Position numbers and translations under genes: made by a program
Assembly (NCBI GenBank): GCA_030704615.1
Contig: CM060733.1
Coordinates: forward strand, 59,396,001 to 59,460,000
Direction of reading: 5' to 3'
Origin: Takakia lepidozioides
Taxonomy: Eukaryota; Streptophyta; Takakiopsida; Takakiales; Takakiaceae
Length of the DNA: 64,000 nt
Notes under the pieces: generated by a model
Database searches by the model: none
What the model was told of the DNA's origin: nothing
What the model saw: the letters and a program-made list of their open reading frames with translations, nothing else
In this document: positions 33,241 to 43,780 of the stretch, one piece after another
How the letters are laid out: every line of letters starts with the position of its first letter
Position numbering within the stretch: position 1 is the first letter of the stretch

Positions 33241-36236
33241 GTGGAGTCCCGCATTCAGCTGCTTGCTGAGACTAGGGAGACATAAGTGAGATGAGCCTGA
33301 GATGAGGGTTCCGTCCAGCTTTCAGCATGTGTTCAATACAACTGCCTACTGAGCTCTGTGTTCTTTCATCTGCATGTTTCAATACTGGTGCCCAGTGCTG
33401 GTGGTGCTCTCCCTCCCTGCAAACGCAAATTCCCCTTGGTCAACCTATTTTCTGAGCTGGTATGAGACTAAGTTATTGCAAGACCACGGTGAACTGTATC
33501 TTTTCACGTTGCAGAGCTGTTGCAGGTAATTTTCTCTTCCGCATTTTGGACTATCACCCGACCCATTAACAGCTGCCTCAGCACAGTTTTTTTGCTGTGA
33601 AATGGGACAAACAAGCAGATATGTGTACATGTGCTCAGACATATGACTGCATTCATTAAGAGCTTCTACTTTCTTGTTACCGAGCTTATTGCTTAGGTCA
33701 AGCTCGTCGTCTATTCATGCATTGCAGATTCCCCAGCTCAGTCCTTGGATTATCACACGAAATCCATTATTTCAAAGCAGAAACCTAGCAAGTTATCCTT
33801 GTTACAGACATTCACGCCTGTGCAGGCCAATTCTGTTGGCTCTGCCCTATCTGTAGGGAGAGATCAAGTATTGACTTATGCACTGGTTCGCGATATGTCC
33901 GTAGGGGCTAACCTGCCTTGGATGATACCACATTGACATTTGCAGATGTTCCAGACCATTTCCAGAGACTATGTTCTTACTTCTGTGGGAGGAGACCAAA
34001 CTTCAGGAAGCTCTTAAGGGACCATGCTTGCTGCTTCATTTATCAAGGACACCAGGTGGAGCACGCAGAAGGCACTACCCCTGCTCTCTTGAATGACCCA
34101 TGGAGAGGTTATGAAAGGTTGTCTTCTTGCAGTGGACAGGGGCAAGCCTCACATCATGCAGTGCCAGGCTGGAGAGCTGGGTATGGGGGACCCAAACCCT
34201 TGCAAGTGATGGCTACGACACCTCCCCAGACTGGAGGGATACCAATGAAAGGTATGGACGTGAAAGTCTTTGCACACTTCTTTTGTCTCTTATCTGTTTG
34301 CGCCAGACTCCATACTGTGCTTTCCTCCTTCCATGAGCGCATCTGACATGTCTTGTATATTTATCTTTCCGTTTATTGTATGAGAGAGGGAGGTACATGC
34401 TTGCAGCCAGAGGCACTGTGGGAAACATCCACCATGTTCTTCTTTAGTGAGAGTGATTCAGGGATCATGCATAGGCCACATGAATCCCACTGCAAGTTTC
34501 AAGGTGTGCAAGCTTTTGAGATCACTCCTTAAGGGCCAGGCATGACAGATGCGACCCACATTGCTGTCACTCATCTGGAGCAGTGCAAATGAGCAAACAG
34601 CAGGGACACTCATCTGAGAAAAATAAGGAGTTGCGGAAGACTGTAAATATAACCACATCTGCAGACATAGGCTATGCGAAACCTCGATGAGTCTCCACTG
34701 AATATCAGGCCCCCCCAGAGCAAATTGTAGGGTTTCTACCAACCAAGTCTCAAAAGTCAGCCTGCAAATGTCATAATGCATGCACAGCTATGACAACCAA
34801 CAGGGTTTGATTTCTACTCTAAAGGGAAGTAAAAACAACAAGCCACAGAACACTGCTGATTTCAGCACTTCTGCCCAAGCCCCAACCTGATGTGACACGG
34901 GGACGTGGTGCTTGCACTGCAGTCACACCATGCTTGCCACAAGTAGAGAGGGAGAGGAGAGATTTATGGAAAGTCTGTAGGTGTCTTCCTCCATATAAGC
35001 ATTAGGGCTCCTCAATATTAGCCGAGGAATTTACAAGCTGGTAAGTTCTCATGATGTTGTAGTTCTTGTACAGGTCACAGAAACAACTATGGCTGGAGCT
35101 CTTCTCAGATCAAATGCTTAACAGGACAGTAGTTTTGTGTGGTGATGCTATCATCAGTAATCTAGAGACTGAGGCAATTGAAAAGCTGGCACAGTTCTCA
35201 TGGTATTGTGTTTCTTGCATGCAGGTCTGGCATGAGCATAGAACAGCCCTGGCAAACTGGTAGAATGGTGGTGTGAGGCTGTCTTCATTAAGGATGTTGA
35301 AAAGGAGGCTTCTGTCGAAGCTAGTAGGATGATGTACATGGACTCTTTTGAATTAATGACTGTCTCATGAAGGGAATGGCGAAGGTGTTCCTGACATTGT
35401 GTTAAAGATACTTGCAGACTTGTGGTTGTAGTCTGGTCTATGGGAGATTGTAGCTATGGCATTGTCAGCCACCAACTATTTGCTTTTACAGAGAAGTGCA
35501 ATACCAGCAGACTTGAGGCATAAGGGGGTTACAAACCCCTCCTTGGGTGCAAGTGGTATATGAGGTTGAGAACTGCTGAGGGAGTTAACAATATTTTTTT
35601 TTGATGTTTGTGGGGGTGACAACACTACTAGAGGCATGGACGGTAGATATAAAGAAACAATACTTCTGTTGGCCCTGCCCCACAGGGTAGGGACAAAAGC
35701 ATCAAGTTGGCCAAAGTGACCTTAACCTTATATCATGGGTTGTTCCCATGAGACTTAATGGGAACATGAAAGGTTTTAGTTCCCAGTTGGGCACATGTTA
35801 CACTTCATATCAATGAAACCATGGCAGGGCCTCCGCGTATCTCACGCCTTGTTTCTGTCTCAGGAGGCATCAATACCAAGGATCTTGAAATGGCTTAAAC
35901 CCAATTATTTTCATTTGGGTACCAATTAAGAGACCCGGAAAAGGTATTGCTCTATCTCACAAGGGTGCAGGCTTGTATTACTTCTATATAACTGTGGATT
36001 GTGGCTTTTTTCCTTGCCATGAGCATCAATAGGGTACTGCCGCATCAATAGGGTCACTGACATGTCTATTTATATGCTCTGTTACACTTTTGTTGTGGTA
36101 TCAGGTTTAGGACATACCAGACTGGTCCTGGTACTAGACGCATCACAAAACTTTCATACCACTCTGGTGTATATAATCGTGGATGTATTTGTTTCCAGAT
36201 ACTGGTAGTATGAGTGTGATATCATGACCACACAGA
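33241..36236. other. Intergenic region, no supported gene
   Basis: No frame shows recognisable motifs. A short segment near 34154-34240 (minus reading GVVAITCKGLGP) matches one at 52796-52840 (plus reading GFVAITCKGLKP), so it is probably a repeat fragment. TTGGCCCTGCCC(C/T) words occur both at 35.67 kb and 19.01 kb. Confidence 0.4.
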
Positions 36237-36464
36237 TGTTGGAGTGTCAAGGTTATAGCCCTTGCACGGCACTTTGAGAACAGAACGGGACGGGTAGCTC
36301 AGTGGTAGAGCACCTCACCGGAATGGGGGAGGTCCTAGGTTCAATCCCTAGCCCGACCACACGCCAGTGGTTTTCCAACATGGTATCAGAGCCAAGGTTG
36401 GGGTGGTGGTCAGAATGGGTAGGCATTAGCTATAAGGGCTATGCCTTGAGGGGGAGTGTTGGAG
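36237..36464 (+). mobile_element. Miniature LTR retrotransposon (TRIM-like), left LTR plus internal region
   Basis: The left LTR is 36237-36380 (144 bp), opening TGTTGG and closing CCAACA, a perfect 6-bp terminal inverted repeat. The next base starts TGGTATCAGAGCCA (36381-36394), the standard initiator-tRNA-Met primer-binding site of plant Copia-type elements. After only 76 bp a polypurine tract GAGGGGGAG (36448-36456) is followed by TGTTGGAG (36457-36464), the same 8 bp that start the left LTR. The right LTR is then replaced by the truncated Copia element. There is no coding capacity, as expected for TRIMs. Confidence 0.75.
36288..36359 (+). other. tRNA-like sequence inside the TRIM LTR
   Basis: The segment has a 7-bp acceptor stem with one mismatch (GGACGGG/CCCGACC). 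It has a D-arm with the consensus TAGCTCAGTGGTAGAGC, which doubles as an A box, and a perfect 5-bp T-arm, CTAGG-TTCAATC-CCTAG, which doubles as a B box. The anticodon arm has a good stem (ACCTC/GAGGT) but a loop of about 12 instead of 7 bases, so it is not a functional tRNA. It could act as an internal RNA polymerase III promoter, as in tRNA-derived SINEs. It is a tRNA-derived segment, not a tRNA gene. Confidence 0.7.
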
Positions 36465-37752
36465 CAGTGGTCTGCTGTCTTTTGCTGCTCCAGCTCACAG
36501 CACCTCCACTCATTACAAAGCAGTAGGCAGATATGGATCTCCTCTCATCTGTGTCTCCTGCCCAATCTGCATCACTGTATCCTTCTAGTGATGCTCCAGT
36601 GTCCTGCTTGTTGTAAGTTAGACATGTATCCGCAGTCCCTTTCAAATATCTAATCACCCTCTTGAGTGCTTTCCAATGCTGAGGTCCTGGATTGTGCATG
36701 AACTTACTAAGCATTCCCACTGCATAGGCAATGTCTGGCCTGGTGCCAATCATTGCATACATCAGAGATCCCATGGCTTGCTGATATGGAACCTTAGCCA
36801 TTTCCTCAATCTCACTTGGAGATTTTGGCTCCATTTCCTTACTCAGCTTGCAGCCGGTTTCCAATGGTGTTGGTGCTGGTTTGCAGTCCTGCATACCAAA
36901 CTTCGCAACAACATTCCTGACATACCTCTCTTGGCTCAACTTTATAGTTCTCGCCTTCATGTCCCTCAGAATCTGAATTCCAAGTAGGTAGTTCACGGCT
37001 CCAAGATCAACCATCTCAAAGGTTTCACTCAAATCATGCTTCTGCCTGCGCATGGTATCCTTGTTGTCGCTGATCAGTAGCAGGTCATCCACATAGAGTG
37101 CTATTATCATGACACCTGATGTCATGTAGTAAATGCTCTGATCAGCTGTACTCCTTACAAAACCTTGGCCTGTCAAGTAGCTATTGATCTTCTCATACCA
37201 TGTCCTCGATGCCTGTTTGAGTCCATATAACGATTTCTTGAGCCGACACACCTTATCACCTTCTTGGAAGCCTTCTGGTTGTTTCATGTAGATCTCCTCC
37301 TGGAGATCCCCATTCAAGAATGCAGTCTTCACGTCCATGTGTTCTATCTCCCAGTCATGCTTCGCTGCCAATGCCAGTAAACATCGAATGGAGGTGAACT
37401 TTGCCACCGGGGCAAAAGTTTCATTGTAGTCAAGCCCTGCAGTCTGTGTGAAACCTTTGGCCACAAGTCTGGCCTTGTACTTCACTATCTCATTGTTGGG
37501 TCCTCTTTTCACTTTGAAAACCCACTTGCAATCTACCGCCTTTCTACCACCAGGCAGTGTTACCAGCTCCCAAGTCTGGTTTTTTTTCAGAGATTTCATC
37601 TCCTCTAGTACAGCTCCCTCCCACTCATTGGCATCATCCCTTGCCAAAGCGTCATTGAGGGTGGCTGGCTCCTCTGCATCATCAAGGGCATGGAAACAAC
37701 TTTCCATCTGCCCTATGTCATCCATAGTCAGACCAGTCAGTCCTTCTGCCAC
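36465..37752 (-). pseudogene. Copia reverse transcriptase and partial RNase H
   Basis: The frame contains WELVTLPGGRKAVDCKWVFK, KARLVAKGFTQ, the HMDVKTAFLNGDL block and the catalytic YVDDLLLI motif. It also has the connection region (YLKGTADTCLTY, GYSDADWAGD with the RNase H acidic residues) and SWSSKRQQT. It is out of frame with the upstream integrase by a shift at about 37.74-37.78 kb, and the last residues (PTLPLKA) come from the adjoining element. Confidence 0.9.
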
Positions 37753-39389
37753 ATTAGCTCCAAACCTTTCTGGGGGTTGCTGATCCTTCCTGACCTTCTA
37801 GGCCCCCCATCCTTGTCAAAAGGATCCCGATCTTCAGAATCTTCATCCTCTTCTGGTTTCTTCGCCACCTTCTCCCTTCGAGTGTAAACCTTTACTACTG
37901 GTTGTTCCCCTTTTTTTTCTCCCACATCAGGGATTATCACAGGAACGGACAGGTCCTTGGGCTTTGTCTCCTTCCCAAAACTATCCTCATCAAACAGGAC
38001 ATCTCTACTCCTGATTGACCTCTTGGTTCTAGGATTGTAGACCTTGTACCCCTTGCATCCCAGATCATACCCAATGAAGATACATCTTTCTGACTTGGCA
38101 TCCAACTTGCTCCTTTGCTCGTCAGGTATCAATGCATAAGCAGCACAACCAAAAACTCTTAGATGCTTCAGGTTTGGCTTCTTCCCACTCCACGCCTCCT
38201 CTGGAGTCATGTCTTTCAAAGCTCGCGTGGGACTCAAATTTTTCAGATAGGTGGCAGTGCTGATCGCCTCTCCCCAAAACTCTGGTCCAAGGCCTGAGGT
38301 CTGTAGCATACATCTAGCCTTCTCAACCAGTGTTCTGTTTAATCTCTCTGCCACTCCATTCTGGGCTGGACTGTCCCTCGCTGTTACTTGGCTCTTTATG
38401 CCTTTCTCAGCAAGATAGTTTTTGAATTCCTGATTTAGGAATTCCCCCCCACCATCGCTCCTCAGAACCTTGACTTTGAGGTCCAGCTGGTTTTCTACTT
38501 CATGCACAAATTGCCTGCAGACCTGCAGCACTTGACCTTTCTCTCTCAAGGGATATAAGAAAGTCTTTCTACTCATGTCATCAGTGAAGGTGACAAAGTA
38601 CCTAGATCCTCCCAGTGATGTTGTCTTCATGGGGCCACACACATCTGTGTGTATCAACTCCAGCCTCTCCTTGGCTCTTGTGGCAGATTGCTTGGGCATT
38701 GATGACTTGTGATGTTTCCCTTTAGCACATCCTTCACAGAATTGTAGCTCATGTGACCAGTCCACATTCAATCCCAACGCCAACTTTTGAAGATCCTTGA
38801 TCGCTTGTGTCCCCAAGTGACCCAACCTTCTATGCCACAATGGTGCAGTGTTCATTGTGTCCCCAACATTGGCCTCCTCCTGAGTTCCAGATGTACTCAA
38901 AAGCTTGTAGAGTCTCTGCTCCTTCACTCCATAGCAGAGTTCCTCGTTGCCCTTCTGGATGCTGCAAGCATTGTTTCTGAAAATGACATCATACCCAAGC
39001 TCATCCAAGGTACTAACAGAGATCAGATTCTTTGCCAAGTCTGGCACATATAGGACTTTCTGAAGGGTACAACGGGTAACCTTACTCTCTTTTCTGATAA
39101 AGTTGACAGGGATTTCTCCCATCATCGTACTTACAGAAAACATCTTGTTGCCCATCTTTACGCTCCTAGGCTGAATGGGTTTCAAGTTGTGAAACAACTC
39201 CTTCCTCCCACACATGTGGTTAGTAGCTCCAGAGTCCAAATACCACTCATCTCCACAGTGTTCTCCTTCAGTAGTCAGCAGGTAGTCTCCATCACGACTG
39301 TAAGCTGCATCTGCCATAAACAGGTGAACTTCACTGTAGTTGCCCATGTCAGCGACATGTGCATGTACAGACTTCCCTTTCCTTGGTCT
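37737..39389 (-). pseudogene. Copia protease and integrase
   Basis: The frame, closed upstream only by a TAG at 39390-39392, starts with RPRKGKSVHAHVADMG. It has the protease motif WYLDSGATNHM and the pre-integrase zinc region (LWHRRLGHLGTQAI...CEGCAKGKHHKS). The integrase core has its three acidic residues in LIHTDVCGPM, LRSDGGGEF and the E of NGVAERLNRTLVEKAR. An acidic linker (KPEEDEDSEDRDPFDKD) leads to the reverse transcriptase. Confidence 0.9.
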
Positions 39390-40097
39390 CTACTTGTCCT
39401 TCTTGGGCTTGTCAATCTTCACCTTGCAGTCCTTCTGGAAATGCCCAAATTTGCCGCATCGGAAACATGCTCCATCTTTCTTGATGGAAGTAGCCGTCAG
39501 GGCATTGTCCATACTTGAGCTACCCCTAGTCAGCTTGCTTTCTTCCATGATGAGTTGTGAAGTGACATACTTCCAACTCAGTCTACTCTTACCATGAGTA
39601 GCCAATGCAGTTTCCACCATGTTATAACTCTTTGGCAAGGTGCCAAACAAGGTCATGATCTGAAGTGATTCAGTCATGGGTTCTCCCGCATCAATTATCT
39701 CCAGACACATGGCTTTAACAGTGGCAATGTGAATGGCTACACTCTCACCTTCTCTCATTCTCAAGTCCATGAGCTGTTTCCATAGGACATATGCTTTCCC
39801 CATCGCATCTGCCTCATACACCTCACTTAAGGTCTGCCAGACCTCATGAGCAGTTGTAAGATTCCTTACCAAAACTACCAGCTTTGATCTCATGTTTGTG
39901 ACTAGATCTGCCATTGCAAGCTCATTCTTTTGGATCCATCTCTCCTCCTTCAGGTTATCCTCTGAAGGCTTTTTAGCCACTATTGACCATAGGCTCTTTG
40001 AAGAGAGCAGGAGCTGCATCGTGTAGATCCAACTCTTATAGTTGTTGCCATCCAGTGGCTCAACTGTCCAAGTAGTTGTAACGTCTTGTGGGCCCAT
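39390..40097 (-). CDS. Copia gag
   Basis: The 235-residue frame starts at ATG 40097, overlapping the primer-binding region (GGTTATGGGCCCA). It contains the UBN2-type gag region (LDGNNYKSWIYTMQLLL, WQTLSEVYEADAMGKAYVLW) and one CCHC zinc knuckle, CFRCGKFGHFQKDC. It ends in a TAG that lies in the same frame as the protease. Since this subclass of plant Copia usually has a single gag-pol frame, the stop is probably a nonsense mutation, although programmed readthrough cannot be excluded. Confidence 0.9.
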   Translation of the reverse strand: MGPQDVTTTWTVEPLDGNNYKSWIYTMQLLLSSKSLWSIVAKKPSEDNLKEERWIQKNELAMADLVTNMRSKLVVLVRNLTTAHEVWQTLSEVYEADAMGKAYVLWKQLMDLRMREGESVAIHIATVKAMCLEIIDAGEPMTESLQIMTLFGTLPKSYNMVETALATHGKSRLSWKYVTSQLIMEESKLTRGSSSMDNALTATSIKKDGACFRCGKFGHFQKDCKVKIDKPKKDK

Positions 40098-40101
40098 AAC
40101 C

Positions 40102-40490
40102 TGTTGGAAACTAGACCTGTCCTCTACCTCCTAGTGCTATTGATAGATAGCTTCTAGCACAAGCAGCAGTACAAAAACTGACAGCCTAAACCAACCAAAG
40201 AGTTAGTACTAACAAGAAGTGTCAGTCCTAACAAGAATGCTCCTTACTGCAAAAGAAAGAACTTACAAAAGTAGATGCTGGACTTCTCCTCCTCCTCTCT
40301 CTACAATCTACTGGGATAGCACATCCAAAATGCTAGAAGAAGTGTTGGGCATTGCCTCAGCCTTTCTCTTAAATCCTACATGAGTTCTCTAGAAACTTCT
40401 GGTGGCTGGAACCTTCTGGTAGAACTATCCCTAGCCGTCAAAAAACCCTAACAGAACCCTAGCTAACTAAATCTGAGCTGACTTCTAACA
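40102..40490 (-). repeat. Copia 5' LTR
   Basis: On the minus strand the sequence begins TGTTAGAAGTCAGCTC and ends GTCTAGTTTCCAACA, directly before the primer-binding region. It is about 390 bp with TG...CA ends. The exact outer edge could be 40490 or 40493 because of a repeated AACA. No second LTR is present in the window. Confidence 0.75.
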
Positions 40491-41245
40491 ACAGATTCAA
40501 CCCACTGCAATGTGGAACTTGCTCGGGAGAAGCTTGAATTCGTGGAATAGCAATTTGGACGTTTGGACGTTTGTACCATCAGGATGTAGGAAGAGCCTAG
40601 ACGCTTCAGCATTCATGTAAATATTGGAGCCGTTCGTTTTCCTGCCCAAAGGCTGGCGCGTTTGTACCATATTGGAGCTCCGCGTGGTTCTGTAGCGCAG
40701 CTACTGTTGTTGCATTGTGATCAAAACCCTGTGTAGAACTGATGCGAGCTGTTCTGATGTGGCTGTCTAGGTTAAAAGAAACTATGAGAAACAAGTATGC
40801 AGTTGAGTCCGGCAGAAGTGCCGGGCACATGAGCCAAATCGGCCCCCAAAAGAGCCGCCCACGCTGCGCGCGGGGCAGCCAAGGACGTGGGGCCTCGCAA
40901 GGGCAGGGGAGCCGCTTGGGAAGGATGCGCCCCCACGGAAGCACCTGCGGTAACTAATGGCACATTAAACCCTGGTAAAATAAATAATTATTACCAACTT
41001 TTTACTGTGGTTGCAGTTTAGGGTCATATGGCTAGAAAGGGTTTTCATTACACTAAAAAAGAGGAGAAGCTTGGATCAATTTTTGGAGGTGCTTGTTACA
41101 TACAAGTGTGAGGTTGCAATTAAGAGGAAGTGCTCAAGATGGGTGCTCAAGATGGGTGATGAGAATTTGCCAAGCTCATTTTTGCAAATGCTCAATGAAG
41201 ATTCTCATCCTCCCTATGCTCTTGCCATTGCCATTTTTCCTCATG
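40491..41245. other. Spacer with a GC-rich patch, no gene seen
   Basis: A GC-rich stretch (about 40840-40965) contrasts with the AT-rich surroundings and is similar in composition to the GC-rich inverted repeat at 42.3 and 43.4 kb. No coding region is supported. Confidence 0.4.
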
Positions 41246-41900
41246 ATGTCGGAATCCAATGAGACAAATTGGTATGGGTAGGTAGCTTGATAATGAATAC
41301 TTTGTGATTGAAAGAAGTACAAAAAAAATTTGTATGCCAAAATGGGAGCACCTGGTATGGGGCTGTGCATTTTGTTAAAGCACTATGTTGGCCACTTCCA
41401 TGTTCATTGCAAGGGAGACCGCCATTTTCCCTCAGGATGTCGGAATCCAATGAGACAAGTTGGTAAGGGTATAATGAACACTCTCTAATTGAAATAAGTA
41501 AAAAAACATTTTGTGTGCTAAATTGTCAAAGCACTGTGTTGGCAACTTTCATGTTAATTGCAAGGGTGGGCGCCATTTCCGCTCACGATGTCGGAAATGA
41601 ATGAGGGCAGTTGGTATGGGTAGCTAGCTAGATAATAAACACTCTCTGCTTAAAAGAATTACAAAATATTTTTTTCTGGTGAAATGGGAGCACCTGGTAT
41701 GGGGCTGGCCATTTTTAACAACCTCTATGCTAACCACTTGTGTGTTCATTGGAAAAATAGGTGCCAATCGTCGGAATTGAATGAAGGCAGTTGGTATGCG
41801 CTTGATCATGAACACTCTCTACTTGAAAGAATTATAAAATATTTTTTTGTGGTGAAATGGGAGCACCTGGTATGGGGCTGGCCATTTTGACCAACCTCGG
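41246..41900. repeat. Satellite-like tandem repeat, about 150-190 bp units
   Basis: Four units start at about 41246, 41438, 41588 and 41768 with (G)ATGTCGGAAT(C)CAATGA(G)...AGTTGGTATGGGTA. Each carries AACACTCTCT, a poly-T/A stretch and, in three of the four, GGGAGCACCTGGTATGGGGC. Divergence between units is substantial, so the array is old. Confidence 0.8.
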
Positions 41901-42085
41901 AAGTATAAGAGTTGTTTTCCTTTTTTTGGAATGATGGAAACGATGTGGGAGACCCTCGTGGAACAAAAAGAGAACACAAAGTACAACAACAAGTTCAACA
42001 TCCTCCATGTTCACCTACAAATCCTTCTCAAATTAACTTAGCCTCCGATGTAAACCGCCATCCAACCAAAACCCCATATCCTCAA

Positions 42086-42265
42086 ACCCTAGCTTGCTTG
42101 GAGGTAATTCTCAAGCTCTCAATCTTTGGTTGGCTAGTGAAAATAATTGGGCCTTTATTTTTTAGAGGCACTATGGTGGCCACTTCTTAAGCCCACGCTA
42201 GCTTGCTTGGAGGTAATTCTCAAGCTCACCATATTTTATTGACTAAATGGGCCTTTATTCATTAG
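42086..42265. repeat. Short tandem duplication
   Basis: Two copies of CTAGCTTGCTTGGAGGTAAT followed by TCTCAAGCTC and, further on, GGGCCTTTATT lie at about 42088 and 42199. Confidence 0.7.
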
Positions 42266-42359
42266 TAACTCTTATTCCTCCACAGCCGCCCCGGGGGTAG
42301 AATTCCGTGCACGTGTGCCCACCCGCGGGGGCTGCCCCCTTGGAAGCAGGGACGCCGAG

Positions 42360-42480
42360 CCTCGGCACTAAGTCCCAAGCCATTTCAGGATAGTGCCGCG
42401 GGCCCGGGCTCCCCTCCTCATGCCCGGGCTGGGCTGCTGGCTGGCCCCGCTGCCAGGTCAGCTCCTCCTGCGAGACGCTC
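42360..42480 (+). repeat. GC-rich inverted repeat, left arm
   Basis: The 70 bp from 42361 pair with the reverse complement of 43461-43531 at all but about two positions, including CTCGGCACTAAGTCCCAAGC and GATAGTGCCGCGGGCCCGGG. Weaker similarity extends to GCTCCTCCTG at 42470. The arms are about 1 kb apart and much more GC-rich than their surroundings. Confidence 0.85.
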
Positions 42481-43421
42481 CCATGCGCTCTTGCTGGCCC
42501 GCGGGCTCCGCTTGATGTCGACGCCCCAACACCAGGCCGATCATATTGGAGCAAGTTATTAGTGCAGGGGGTTACTATTGTCCGGGTCCCAGTTTCCCAT
42601 AAGGAGGCAGTGATGGAAGCCAACGCACTGGCTTGAAGAAGAACCCGTTACCGGTGGATCTATAAGCATTCTATTCTGAAGGACTCATTTTCAAGAGCAT
42701 GAAGTCATTTCTTCGACCGGTTAGTCGAGAACAGATATGTCACCAAGATCTGGAGGAAGACCAGCTTTAGAGAGTTTTACTACTTTTCCGAGTTAGAGAG
42801 TGTGATAAGTCAGACGTGCAGGATGGACGTGAAGCTATCAGCAGCTCCCACTTCAGAACTGTGCACTATGAATCTGGACGTGTCTGTTAGTCCATTGACC
42901 TCATGTTCAAAGATGTCTGGAGTCTGGACTAACATTGACCTCATGTTCAAGCTGATGTCTGGAGTCTGGACTTGGACGAGAAAGGGTGATGGCCCCCGAA
43001 TTCGACATGCACTCTCCAGGAATTAGATCGACACGATCATACCAACCGAGGTCCAACCGTCCCGTCCCGTCCCTTCTACGTCCTCTGTTGACCAATGTTT
43101 TCATCTCATTGATACCTGCAGCGGAGTCGTCGATTACCTTATTTGACAAGCTTGATCCCCCGAGGGCTGACTCCCAAGGCCATGTACAGCTTGAACTTTG
43201 ATGGGTTGCAACTATGAGTGGTTCCAACTGCCTGCACCCTGCTTGCAAGCAGACTTGCTTCACCCCCACAACCCAGTCTAGATGGCAGCTCGGATGGCAG
43301 AAACTACTTATCATTTTTCCTCGCGGGCTCCGCTTAAGCCCAAAGTTGTGATTACGGTATCTCGTTTGACATCTAGATCTAATTACTTCGCGACGTGGCA
43401 AGGAGCTAGCTAGAAGGCACG

Positions 43422-43532
43422 GCAGGAGGAGCCGACGTGGCCGGGAGCCAGGAACAAGCCAGCCCGGGCATGAGCATGGGAGCCCGGGCCCGCGGCACTA
43501 TCCTGAAATGGCTTGGGACTTAGTGCCGAGGA
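43422..43532 (-). repeat. GC-rich inverted repeat, right arm
   Basis: This is the partner of 42360-42480 in opposite orientation, ending about 250 bp before the XS exon of the next gene. A foldback element or two inverted copies of a short repeat would both explain it. Confidence 0.85.
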
Positions 43533-43780
43533 CCGCCCAGGCTGCAGCCGCTGGCGGGGCCCACCACATCCAGCCGCCGCTTAGGATGCAGCGAACTGCT
43601 CATGTGCCCGGCACGAGACGCGTGGCACGAGGAATGCAGCTCGAGTTCCTATAGCCAGTTGCGGGAGTAGAGATCGGGGCTAGTATGGCCGAGATGCTAG
43701 ATAAAAATTCAAAATACTCGTAAAAGGTGGCCATATAAGGTGAAGACCTATAACATTGCATGCACTTGGGTTTTTAGCAG

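Larger units (their letters stand above)
36465..40490 (-). mobile_element. Copia (Ty1-like) retrotransposon, 3'-truncated
   Basis: Order on the minus strand is LTR (40490-40102), primer-binding region, gag, protease, integrase, reverse transcriptase and partial RNase H. The element stops inside RNase H just after SWSSKRQQT, about where VALST(T/S)EAEY would follow, and joins the TRIM right LTR start at 36464. The 3' LTR is missing. Two reading-frame lesions are seen: a TAG between gag and protease and a shift near 37.75 kb. It is non-autonomous now. Confidence 0.9.

Noticed and set aside
36288-36359. Functional tRNA gene
   Set aside because: Acceptor, D and T arms are good, but the anticodon loop is about 12 bases instead of 7, and the sequence lies inside an LTR next to a primer-binding site.
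42255-42623. 122-codon minus frame in GC-rich sequence
   Set aside because: It spans the GC-rich inverted repeat and is explained by composition.
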